Assembly: GCA_964343195.1 (NCBI GenBank)
Contig: CAYFIR010000197.1
Location: forward strand, 1-7,600
Direction: 5' to 3'
Origin: CAYVAP01 sp964343195
Lineage (GTDB): Bacteria; Bacteroidota; Bacteroidia; J057
Length of the DNA stretch: 7,600 bases
The notes beneath the pieces were generated by a model. It worked only from the letters and a program-made list of their open reading frames with translations. It was not told the DNA's origin and searched no databases. Numbering within the stretch: the stretch's first letter is position 1; each line of letters begins with the position of its first letter. Of the stretch, positions 1 through 5,871 are shown piece by piece. The position numbers and the translations under genes are program-made.

Positions 1-25
1 GGCGAACCTGCGGGTCGCCTCTACA
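1..25. repeat. Palindromic intergenic repeat, left arm cut by the window edge
   Basis: Bases 1-4 (GGCG) pair with 16-19 (CGCC), and 6-8 (ACC) pair with 13-15 (GGT), giving a hairpin with A5 bulged and a four-base loop. The right arm continues as TCTACA (20-25), so the matching TGTAGA should lie just outside the window. This looks like the short GTAGAG..CTCTAC palindromes scattered between genes in many Bacteroidota genomes; that family assignment is from memory. It lies 3' of the minus-strand permease gene and could help end that transcript, although no T-tract follows on that strand. The rest of 1-98 shows no gene. Confidence 0.5.
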
Positions 26-98
26 AGACCATGATCATAACCCTTGATTCACATACCTTATTCCGTATTCCCTACACCTAAAACCAATCCTTCTCCTC

Positions 99-1175
99 CT
101 ACTTCGGTGCTTTCGCAAGCAGGAACATCGCCACTGGCAGGAAGGTAAAGTTGGGCATCCAGACGCCTACCCATATGGGGACGTCTTCGCCAACCAGGGA
201 CTGCCCGGCAATGAGGAAGGCAATGTAGATGAAGCAGATGAGCAGCCCCAATCCAATTTGCAGGGCTATGCCTCCCCTTCGCTTCCGGGAGGACATCGCA
301 AAGCCAATCAGGGCCAGAATGATCATGGCCACGGGATCTGAAAACCGCCTGTGCCGTTCGATATATAGCTCGCGCAGGATATCAGACCCCCGCATCTCCT
401 CCAGTTCGATATAATTGAGTAGTTGGGGCAGGGTCATCGATGCGGCCCACTCCTCTTTGACGTAGATGTCGTCGGGGGTCAGCAGAAAGGTCGTATCCAC
501 ATCTTTACGAAAAACCAGCCGTTCTTCCAGGCTGTCGATATACCGGAACTCTACCTTATCCTTTAATTGCCAGGAGTTGGTGGAATCAACGAACTGAACC
601 CGGCGACAGCGGATTTTTACAGAAATCCGATCTCCATCAAAATGCTCCAGGCAGAAATTGTGCCCTTCATTCTTCCGGTCGTTGAAGTAGCTCATATACA
701 CGTAGGTATCCTGTGCTACTTTTTTGTGGACATTTTTATTGCTGGACAGGTGCCGACGATGGAGGTATTTGTATTCGAAGTTGAGGCGCTCAGCCGTTGA
801 CTCAGGCACCAGGAAGGATTTCATGTAAAAAGAGACTCCCGCCATCACGATGGCCACCAGCAGGTAAGGCGCCAGCACGCGGTAAAAGCTAACTCCAGCA
901 CTCAAAATGGGAATAATCTCCGTTCGTCCTGCCATGCGGGAGGTAAAGAAAATAACCGCCAGGAACACGCAAACCGGAGCCAGCAAATTTCCCCAGGAGA
1001 ACAGAAAGTTGGGGTAATAATCAAATGCGACCTGCTCGATGGGAGCCTCGCGCTCCATAAACACATCAAATTTTTCTACCAGGTCCACCACGAGGCATAT
1101 CACCAAAACCGTCCCCAGGATGAAGAGGAAGGTGTTCACAAACTGCCGTATGAGGTAACTATCTATTCTTTTCAT
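99..1175 (-). CDS. lptG: LptF/LptG family lipopolysaccharide export permease
   Basis: This 358-residue inner-membrane protein belongs to the YjgP/YjgQ (LptF/LptG) family. With the LptB ATPase, these proteins extract lipopolysaccharide from the inner membrane and pass it to LptC and the periplasmic bridge. Visible layout: three N-terminal membrane segments (about residues 12-31, 58-78, 99-118), a soluble periplasmic beta-rich region (about 120-265), then three C-terminal segments (about 279-295, 302-325, 334-354). The basic stretch RHRRFSDP at 275-282 before segment four and the SSRKRRGG loop at 295-302 are typical of the family. Length is normal for the shorter Bacteroidota paralogue. The start is the first ATG, leaving a 100-bp divergent gap to bamD. 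Whether it is LptF or LptG cannot be settled here; the symbol follows common usage for the short paralogue. Confidence 0.9.
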   Translation of the reverse strand: MKRIDSYLIRQFVNTFLFILGTVLVICLVVDLVEKFDVFMEREAPIEQVAFDYYPNFLFSWGNLLAPVCVFLAVIFFTSRMAGRTEIIPILSAGVSFYRVLAPYLLVAIVMAGVSFYMKSFLVPESTAERLNFEYKYLHRRHLSSNKNVHKKVAQDTYVYMSYFNDRKNEGHNFCLEHFDGDRISVKIRCRRVQFVDSTNSWQLKDKVEFRYIDSLEERLVFRKDVDTTFLLTPDDIYVKEEWAASMTLPQLLNYIELEEMRGSDILRELYIERHRRFSDPVAMIILALIGFAMSSRKRRGGIALQIGLGLLICFIYIAFLIAGQSLVGEDVPIWVGVWMPNFTFLPVAMFLLAKAPK

Positions 1176-1221
1176 GATGCAACCTAAAGTACATATTGAG
1201 CGTCATGGGGTTGTATCTCCG

Positions 1222-1229
1222 CAAATTTA
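1222..1229 (-). promoter_or_regulatory. Possible -7 promoter element of the permease gene
   Basis: Read on the minus strand this is TAAATTTG, a full match to the Bacteroidota -7 consensus TAnnTTTG, 46 bases before the permease start codon. No convincing TTTG or TTG lies 17-22 bases upstream, so only half the promoter is supported. It lies just outside the bamD promoter in the same divergent gap. Confidence 0.4.
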
Positions 1230-1238
1230 GCCAATGCA

Positions 1239-1269
1239 TTGTTCTCCCCGCGGGTTATTTATACTTTTG
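1239..1269 (+). promoter_or_regulatory. Bacteroidota-type promoter of bamD
   Basis: TTG at 1239-1241 and TACTTTTG (TAnnTTTG) at 1262-1269 are separated by 20 bases, matching the -33/-7 pattern of the Bacteroidota primary sigma factor. The -7 element ends only six bases before the chosen bamD ATG at 1276. Transcription should therefore start at or within a few bases of the start codon. The motif and spacing are visible; the start point is inferred. Confidence 0.6.
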
Positions 1270-1275
1270 TGCTTC

Positions 1276-2112
1276 ATGAAAAAGCAACTGATCATCAGCC
1301 TGGGCCTTTTGATAGGTCTTTTTGTATTTAGCAGCTGCTCCAAAGAGTATAGCAAATATAACCAGTGGTCCCGCAAGGGAACCCTGAGCCAGAAGGATTC
1401 CGCCGCTTTCTACTTCTATGAAAGGGGGGACTATGAAAAAGCCTCCTACCTTTTTGAAGAACTCCAGGGAGCCTACCGTGGAGACCGAAGGGCACAGACC
1501 ATCCTCTATCACTATGCCTACGCCAAATATGAGGTAGGTCTCTATGTAGTTTCAGCGTACTATTTCGAGAATTACACCCAACTGTACCCCTCGTCAGACA
1601 AGACTCCAGAATGCCTGTTCATGGTGGCGTACAGCTATTTCCTTGAATCAGCTCCCTATTACCTGGATCAGGAATACACGTTGAAGGCCATTCAGCAGTT
1701 CCAGCTCTTTATCAATACCTACCCGTATAGCGAAAAGGTAGATGAAGCCAACCGCTTGATGACGGAACTGCGAGAGCGCCTTGCCCGGAAAGAGTTTGAG
1801 AATGCCCGCCTGTACTACGACATCGAAAACTATAAAGCGGCGGTCACCGCACTTAATGTCATGATCCAGGAGTATCCTGACTCCAGATACCGGGAAGAAG
1901 CACAATACCTCCGTTTCAAATCCGCGGTTTACCTGGCTGATGTAAGCACCTACCGACGCAAGAAAAACCGCTACCTCGACGCCATTGACCTTTACGAGGA
2001 ATTTGTGGATCGATATCCCGGCAGTGTATACATACGGGAAGCAGAAGGCGTTTATGCTAAAGCAAAGAAGGAGTTGGGAGAAATCCTGGCAGAGGAACAG
2101 GAACAAAGCTAA
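1276..2112 (+). CDS. bamD: BamD-like outer-membrane assembly lipoprotein
   Basis: BamD is the essential lipoprotein of the BAM complex, which inserts beta-barrel proteins into the outer membrane. From the ATG at 1276 the product has 278 residues. It begins with a lipoprotein signal (MKK, hydrophobic 5-18, then FSSC with the lipidated Cys at 21). The rest is helical, with tetratricopeptide-like repeats at about 37-66, 73-106, 112-152, 177-204 and 231-252. Several repeats end in the YP turn typical of BamD/YfiO (YPSS at 104, YPYS at 149, YPDS at 200, YPGS at 247). An in-frame ATG at 1234 would add 14 residues in front of a perfect signal peptide and lies upstream of the -7 element, so it is rejected. 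The omega gene follows after 94 bases, as is usual in Bacteroidota; the two may share a transcript. Confidence 0.9.
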   Translation: MKKQLIISLGLLIGLFVFSSCSKEYSKYNQWSRKGTLSQKDSAAFYFYERGDYEKASYLFEELQGAYRGDRRAQTILYHYAYAKYEVGLYVVSAYYFENYTQLYPSSDKTPECLFMVAYSYFLESAPYYLDQEYTLKAIQQFQLFINTYPYSEKVDEANRLMTELRERLARKEFENARLYYDIENYKAAVTALNVMIQEYPDSRYREEAQYLRFKSAVYLADVSTYRRKKNRYLDAIDLYEEFVDRYPGSVYIREAEGVYAKAKKELGEILAEEQEQS

Positions 2113-2206
2113 CCTTGTTCCGTAGGAAAGATTTGGAATCTCCCCATCCAGTTCCGACTTTTACGTGCTTTAATTCAAGCCAGCAATATTTTCTAGCCTG
2201 ACAAAT

Positions 2207-2554
2207 ATGCTCAAAAACGAACGCGATTTTCTACCCGTCGATACCAACAAGCTTGGCAACCATTCCGGTAACATCTATAAAAGCCTCGTCATTTTAGGTA
2301 AGCGTGCCAATCAGATCACACGTGACATCAAGGACGAGCTTACTCAGAAACTCGCTGAATTTGCGCCTGCCTATGACAACCTCGAAGAGGTAATGGAAAA
2401 CAAAGAGCAGATCGAAATCAGCCGCTTCTACGAGCGTAAGCCTAAGCCCACCCAGGTATCCCTGGAAGAATTCATGGAAGAGAAAGTGTATTTCGACGAT
2501 CCCCATGATGCCCCAGAACCTGGTGAAGGTGAAGAAGAGGAAACCCAGTCGTAG
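2207..2554 (+). CDS. rpoZ: DNA-directed RNA polymerase omega subunit, Bacteroidota type
   Basis: Omega is the small subunit (RpoZ/Rpb6 family) that helps assemble RNA polymerase by clamping the beta' subunit. The 115-residue product carries the family core GNIYKSLVILGKRANQI (21-37) with the conserved KRA triplet at 32-34. A second block (about 60-76, LEEVMENKEQIEISRFYE region) is typical of the Bacteroidota form, which differs from the proteobacterial protein. The C-terminal 20 residues or so are strongly acidic (GEGEEEE near 106-112) and look like a lineage extension. The start is the first ATG after bamD. A weak -7-like TATTTTCT lies at 2187-2194, so an independent promoter is possible but unproven. 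A strong terminator 18 bases after the stop ends the unit. Confidence 0.9.
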   Translation: MLKNERDFLPVDTNKLGNHSGNIYKSLVILGKRANQITRDIKDELTQKLAEFAPAYDNLEEVMENKEQIEISRFYERKPKPTQVSLEEFMEEKVYFDDPHDAPEPGEGEEEETQS

Positions 2555-2572
2555 CGAGTAGCCGTAACAAAT

Positions 2573-2612
2573 AAATGGCCAGCGATTTTCATCGCTGGCC
2601 ATTTTTGTTTTT
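2573..2612 (+). terminator. Strong rho-independent terminator after rpoZ
   Basis: A perfect 14-bp stem (2573-2586 with 2591-2604, centred on TGGCCAGCGAT) closes on a TTTC loop. It runs into a T-rich tract (2602-2612, broken by one G). It lies 18 bases after the rpoZ stop codon and should end the bamD-rpoZ transcript. The A's of the left arm give some symmetry, but the plus-strand T-tract is clearly the stronger. Confidence 0.92.
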
Positions 2613-2778
2613 AGTAACGCGAGGAAAATAACCTCCTCCTTTTGCGCCGAGATCTCGTTCGCAGACAAGGAAGAAAAACCGAGTTTGGTCCCGATCCCAG
2701 GATCGGGAAGGCTTTTTCTGACGCAATATGCGGGCGAGAGATCAAGCCAAAAGCGGAATTTATTTTTTGAGCGTTACT
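2613..2778. repeat. 166-bp imperfect inverted repeat (MITE-like or large hairpin element)
   Basis: The ends are perfect 8-bp inverted repeats: AGTAACGC (2613-2620) and GCGTTACT (2771-2778). The middle is another: CCCGATCC (2690-2697) and GGATCGGG (2700-2707). Comparing the left arm with the reverse complement of the right arm also gives colinear shared blocks: AAAATAA, CTTTTG, a GATCTCG/TCTCG..CGCA stretch and AGAAAAA. The whole segment is therefore one diverged palindrome with arms of about 80 bases. It codes for nothing recognisable. It starts at the base after the rpoZ terminator T-tract and ends 77 bases before the oxidoreductase ATG. A non-autonomous mobile element or a dispersed intergenic repeat is the likeliest nature; transposition is inferred, not shown. 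Confidence 0.6.
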
Positions 2779-2855
2779 TTACCCCTATCAGACAATCCAG
2801 AAAGGGATTTTTTATATTTTGCTTACTCCTAACTGACTTTGCTACTGCCTTATAC

Positions 2856-3836
2856 ATGAAAGCAATCCTCATCAACCAGCCCGGTGATCCTCAGACAATG
2901 AGAATTGGTGAATTTCCAACTCCCAAACCAGGGCCCGAGGAAGTGTTAGTACTGATTTCCAATACTGCCATAAACCGTGCGGACACCCTTCAGCGAAGAG
3001 GGAAATATCCTCCTCCCACAGGTGAAAGTCCTATTATGGGCCTGGAAATGGCAGGAGAAGTGGTGGAAACAGGACCAGCTGTAACAAAGTGGCAACCGGG
3101 CGACCGGGTATGTGGCCTGCTGGGAGGTGGTGGCTATGCGCAATACGCCACCATACACCAGGACCTGGCCCTGCCTGTTCCCAGTAACCTGACCTTCGCA
3201 GAGGCAGCGGCAATTCCAGAAGTATTCATGACCGCTTTTCAGAGCCTGATCTGGCTGGGAGAATTGCAGACCGCAGACCGGGTGCTGATCCATGCAGGTG
3301 CCAGCGGGGTCGGAACAGCTGCCATCCAATTGGCCAGGGAAATCGGTGCCGAAGTACTGGTCACTGCCTCACGGTCCAAGCATGCACTTTGCCAGGAGCT
3401 CGGAGCATCGCTCGCCATCGATTACAAAAACACCAATTTCAAGGAAGCGGTTCAGGAATTCACCCATGGAAACGGTGTCGATGTCATCATTGACTTTGTT
3501 GCGGGTCCCTACTTTCAGGATAACCTTGACCTGCTGGGCATGGATGGACGCATGGTCCTGCTTGCAATGCTCGGTGGTCCTAAAACAAACCAAACCAACC
3601 TCGCTCCTATCCTGCGAAAACGTCTTCAGATCATGGGATCGACCCTGCGCAGCCGCTCTCTTTCCTATAAAATACAGCTTGCCAGGGCTTTGTACGCATT
3701 TGCCTGGCCCCGTTTCCAGAAAGGACACCTCAAGCCCATCATCGATCGAGTTATTCCATGGCAACAGGTAGCTGAGGCACACCGCATCATGGAAGCCAAC
3801 GAGAATTCCGGCAAAATTATCCTCGAAATAAACTGA
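2856..3836 (+). CDS. PIG3-type NAD(P)H:quinone oxidoreductase
   Basis: This 326-residue cytosolic enzyme is of the medium-chain dehydrogenase/reductase superfamily, closest in pattern to the PIG3 (TP53I3)/quinone oxidoreductase group, which reduces quinones with NADPH. An N-terminal GroES-like domain (about 1-125) carries the NRADTLQRRGKYPPP block (40-54). The Rossmann domain has the nucleotide-binding turn HAGASGVGTAAIQLA (146-160). The C-terminus has EAHRIMEANENSGKIILE (307-324), also a PIG3 hallmark. The Cys ligands of zinc alcohol dehydrogenases are missing, as expected for this zinc-free branch. The frame stays open upstream to a TTG at 2685, but that stretch is repeat DNA and does not resemble the family, so the ATG at 2856 (MKAILINQPG) is chosen. 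A poor -7-like TATATTTTG lies at 2813-2821. The true substrate is unknown. Confidence 0.9.
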   Translation: MKAILINQPGDPQTMRIGEFPTPKPGPEEVLVLISNTAINRADTLQRRGKYPPPTGESPIMGLEMAGEVVETGPAVTKWQPGDRVCGLLGGGGYAQYATIHQDLALPVPSNLTFAEAAAIPEVFMTAFQSLIWLGELQTADRVLIHAGASGVGTAAIQLAREIGAEVLVTASRSKHALCQELGASLAIDYKNTNFKEAVQEFTHGNGVDVIIDFVAGPYFQDNLDLLGMDGRMVLLAMLGGPKTNQTNLAPILRKRLQIMGSTLRSRSLSYKIQLARALYAFAWPRFQKGHLKPIIDRVIPWQQVAEAHRIMEANENSGKIILEIN

Positions 3837-3843
3837 TAATCAG
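3833..3843. repeat. Perfect 11-bp palindrome CTGATAATCAG at the gene end
   Basis: CTGATAATCAG overlaps the TGA stop codon (3834-3836) of the quinone oxidoreductase. The identical 11 bases recur at 7462-7472, downstream of the last gene. There it sits in a longer AT-rich hairpin; here no T-tract follows. It may be a shared 3'-end motif or coincidence. The following gap (3844-4020) has no gene, only small dyads such as TCCGATA/TATCGGA (3990-4005). Confidence 0.3.
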
Positions 3844-4020
3844 CCCAGTAGAGGCAGTAGTTGCCATTTTCAAATTATTATTCTGGGAGTTTGTTTCTCC
3901 ATTTGGTAAAACCCGCATTTTGGCTGCATCCCAGCCCCACCCTACCCGTAACTATAACCGAAAGGTTCGCCAACAAGTAATATTTCACCTCCGATATCTA
4001 TCGGAACAATCGCGGCGACT

Positions 4021-4500
4021 ATGAGCCTTTCAATTTTTCTCCCTTACAGGAAAAGCCTGATCATGGCCCTGGTAATTCTACTGGCAGGAGCTGGATTGCA
4101 GTCTCTACAGGCTCAGTCACATCATGCCAGACAGGACCTTCAAAGCCTTGAGCGCCTGCTCAACTCCAGGCGCTACCTGAAATTTCGGATGGTTTCTGAA
4201 CGAGACCCATATCAGAATAGCTACCGAATTGTGGACCGCAAGTCTGAGGCCCATTACCTGGCTCTGTCTTCTGATGGAAGATATGTGGAGTATAGCGCCG
4301 CTGGCGAAACGCGCGGCACATTCCGCATTAATTACCAGCAACCAACACTCAGGCTACAGCAGGAAGCCACCCGCTCTGCGACCGCGGGCGCCTATGCTTT
4401 TCAAGTACGACAGTTTGACGGGCGTAGGCTGGTTCTGGGCTGGCAGGGGCGGCATGGCTATGTTGAGCGGGATTATGTACTGATCGAAGCTCCCAGGTAA
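4021..4500 (+). CDS. Small exported protein of unknown function
   Basis: The product has 159 residues and I do not recognise a named family. A basic N-terminus followed by a hydrophobic segment (about 13-27) and LQSLQAQ (26-32) look like a Sec signal peptide cut after Ala31, leaving about 128 mature residues and no lipobox Cys. The mature part starts with a helical, charged stretch (about 33-60). It continues with alternating short strands and turns (YRIVDRK, YLALSSDGRYVEY, GTFRINY, LRLQ, YAFQVRQFDGRRLVLGW, YVL). That layout resembles a small lipocalin-like beta-barrel as found in many Bacteroidota exported proteins, but this is only a shape argument. A second in-frame ATG at 4063 (residue 15) would leave a shorter signal, so the first ATG is preferred. 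It stands alone, with 184 and 158 bases on either side. Confidence 0.7.
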   Translation: MSLSIFLPYRKSLIMALVILLAGAGLQSLQAQSHHARQDLQSLERLLNSRRYLKFRMVSERDPYQNSYRIVDRKSEAHYLALSSDGRYVEYSAAGETRGTFRINYQQPTLRLQQEATRSATAGAYAFQVRQFDGRRLVLGWQGRHGYVERDYVLIEAPR

Positions 4501-4513
4501 AACACCTGAAAAA

Positions 4514-4570
4514 TGCCTCCGGGGACAGCTGGGCTGGTGCAGGGAATTCCCGGAGTACAGCTATGAGGCA
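4514..4570. repeat. Nested inverted repeats with two competing pairings
   Basis: TGCCTC (4514-4519) pairs with GAGGCA (4565-4570) and, inside it, AGCTG (4527-4531) pairs with CAGCT (4558-4562). Alternatively CTCCGGG (4517-4523) pairs with CCCGGAG (4549-4555). The two folds share bases and cannot both form. GGGAATTCCC (4542-4551) is itself a 10-bp palindrome. The block lies 14 bases after the stop of the small exported protein and well before the FAD enzyme. No T-run follows it directly, so it is not a classic terminator. It could be a 3' hairpin, a protein-binding dyad or part of a structured leader. Confidence 0.45.
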
Positions 4571-4624
4571 CCTGTATCATGGCCTCTGAGCCAGAGAACT
4601 TTGTCCCAATGCTTATTTTTTTCA

Positions 4625-4658
4625 GAATGCTCTTGTAGATTCAGGCATCAAGAGCTTC
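4625..4658 (+). promoter_or_regulatory. Hairpin ending at the start codon of the FAD oxidoreductase
   Basis: GAA plus GCTCTTG (4625-4627, 4629-4635; T4628 bulged) pairs with CAAGAGC plus TTC (4649-4658), a ten-pair stem around a 13-base loop. Its last paired base directly precedes the ATG at 4659. In RNA this would bury the ribosome-docking region, which suggests control of translation; in DNA it could be an operator. A run of seven T (4616-4622) after TA at 4614-4615 lies just upstream. The pairing is visible; the regulatory role is inferred. Confidence 0.45.
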
Positions 4659-5783
4659 ATGGAAAACCAACCTACCAAATCCTACGACCTGATTGTCATT
4701 GGCGGCGGCCTGGCCGGCCTGACTGCCTCCCTGACAGGACAAAAGCAGGGCCTAACAGTCGCCCTGATCGAGAAAGGGGATTACCCTCGGCACCGCGTCT
4801 GTGGCGAATATGTATCCCAGGAGGTAGTACCCATATTTCAGGCTCTTGATGTTTCACTCACAGACCTGCACCCTCCTGTAATCACCCACCTGAAACTCAC
4901 CTCTCCAAAAGGCAGGGTATTTACCAGTGAGCTTCCGTTAGGAGCACTGGGCCTGAGCCGATTTGGATTTGACCGACACCTTTATCAGCATGCCTGTGAT
5001 AGAGGTGTTTCCTTTTTTCTGAACCAGAAAGCCAATCAGATTTCATGGGATGGCCGGAACTTCCAGATACAAACCCAGCAGGGGGCTGCGTTTAGTGCCC
5101 CTGTAGTCATCAGTGCATTCGGAAAGCGAAGCAACCTGGACAGGATTCTCAATCGTCGCTTTTTCACCCAAAGGTCTCCCTATATGGGGGTAAAGTTTCA
5201 TGCAGAGTGGGATATGCCCAGCCATCTGGTGGAACTCCACAACTTCCGGGCGGGCTATTGTGGGGTCTCCCGGATTGAAAGTGGGCATGTCAACATCTGT
5301 TACCTGACTACCCGGGATCATCTGAGGCGGCTGGGAAGCATAGAAATGCTGGAAAAAAAGGTGTTGTACCAAAACCCTCATCTGGCCCATGTGCTCCAAA
5401 AGGCGAAACCTGTATGGAACAAACCACTGACGATCAATGAGATATCATTTGCCCGAAAAGGACCAGTCGAAAACCACATCCTGATGGCTGGAGACGCTGC
5501 CGGGCTAATCGCTCCACTCAGTGGCAATGGCATGGCCATGGCCATACAGGCGGGTCACGCAGCGGCTGGCTTTGCCGCTGAGTTTCTAACCGGTACTATT
5601 TCCCGTCCCGAAATGGAACAGCGATACGCCACCTTTTGGCGAAAATCATTTGCCGGCAGGCTATGGGTCGGCAGAAACGCCCAGGCCCTCTTTCAACAGC
5701 AGTGGCTGGCAGAAGGGTCAGTGAGAGGCATGAAAGCCTTTCCCAGTGTCGCCAGGTGGATCATCCAGCAAACCCACGGTTGA
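4659..5783 (+). CDS. NAD(P)/FAD-dependent oxidoreductase, geranylgeranyl-reductase-like
   Basis: The 374-residue flavoprotein has the dinucleotide-binding fold YDLIVIGGGLAGLTAS (9-24) with GGGLAG at 15-20 and Glu38 at the end of the second strand, which contacts the FAD ribose. The family block HRVCGEYVS follows at 45-53. The second FAD motif is GDAAGLIAPLSGNGMAMA (278-295). Blocks such as GFDRHLYQ (103-110), HNFRAGYCGVS (194-204) and KGPVENHILMAGD (267-279) match a Bacteroidota subgroup often encoded beside a type III polyketide synthase and a methyltransferase. Neither partner is in this window, so the substrate (possibly a prenyl or polyketide lipid) is unknown. There is no signal peptide or membrane segment, so it is probably cytosolic or membrane-associated. 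Length is normal. The ATG is chosen because the Rossmann strand begins eight residues later. Confidence 0.87.
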   Translation: MENQPTKSYDLIVIGGGLAGLTASLTGQKQGLTVALIEKGDYPRHRVCGEYVSQEVVPIFQALDVSLTDLHPPVITHLKLTSPKGRVFTSELPLGALGLSRFGFDRHLYQHACDRGVSFFLNQKANQISWDGRNFQIQTQQGAAFSAPVVISAFGKRSNLDRILNRRFFTQRSPYMGVKFHAEWDMPSHLVELHNFRAGYCGVSRIESGHVNICYLTTRDHLRRLGSIEMLEKKVLYQNPHLAHVLQKAKPVWNKPLTINEISFARKGPVENHILMAGDAAGLIAPLSGNGMAMAIQAGHAAAGFAAEFLTGTISRPEMEQRYATFWRKSFAGRLWVGRNAQALFQQQWLAEGSVRGMKAFPSVARWIIQQTHG

Positions 5784-5836
5784 CGAACAGGCTCACCCTC
5801 CTATCCTCATGATGTGTGGCTTCCAAAATTTTTCTC

Positions 5837-5867
5837 TTTAAATACCGACTCTACTGCTGTAGGTTTG
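5837..5867 (+). promoter_or_regulatory. Bacteroidota-type promoter of the beta-helix lipoprotein gene
   Basis: TTTA (5837-5840, one mismatch to TTTG) and TAGGTTTG (5860-5867, full match to TAnnTTTG) are separated by 19 bases. The -7 element ends four bases before the ATG at 5872, so the mRNA would have almost no leader. This repeats the arrangement seen before bamD. Confidence 0.6.
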
Positions 5868-5871
5868 TGAC

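Noticed and set aside
1..81. Open frame at the left edge that could be the tail of a plus-strand gene
   Set aside because: Only 26 residues, largely made by the palindromic repeat, with no recognisable family ending. It cannot be fully excluded without upstream sequence.
1234..1275. Upstream in-frame ATG extending bamD by 14 residues
   Set aside because: It would place extra residues ahead of a textbook lipoprotein signal, and the -7 promoter element lies downstream of it.
1648..2106. Long minus-strand open frame opposite bamD
   Set aside because: It is antisense to a well-supported gene, and its product resembles no family.
2294..2668. Minus-strand open frame over rpoZ and its terminator
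   Set aside because: It runs through the intrinsic terminator and opposite the omega core motif; it is a shadow.
2685..2855. TTG-initiated extension of the quinone oxidoreductase by 57 residues
   Set aside because: The stretch begins inside the inverted repeat, does not resemble the family, and the ATG at 2856 gives the normal length and N-terminus.
3292..3782. Two overlapping open frames (plus and minus) inside the quinone oxidoreductase
   Set aside because: The real frame carries the nucleotide-binding turn and PIG3 ending; the others show no domain.
2856..3836. Zinc-dependent alcohol dehydrogenase
   Set aside because: The catalytic and structural zinc Cys ligands are missing, and the sequence blocks match the zinc-free PIG3 branch.
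3951..3975. Small hairpin AACC-GAAA-GGTT before the exported-protein gene
   Set aside because: Only four base pairs with no T-tract or conserved context; expected by chance.
4659..5783. Flavin-dependent tryptophan halogenase
   Set aside because: The fold is related, but the WxWxIP halogenase motif is absent and the protein is shorter than halogenases.
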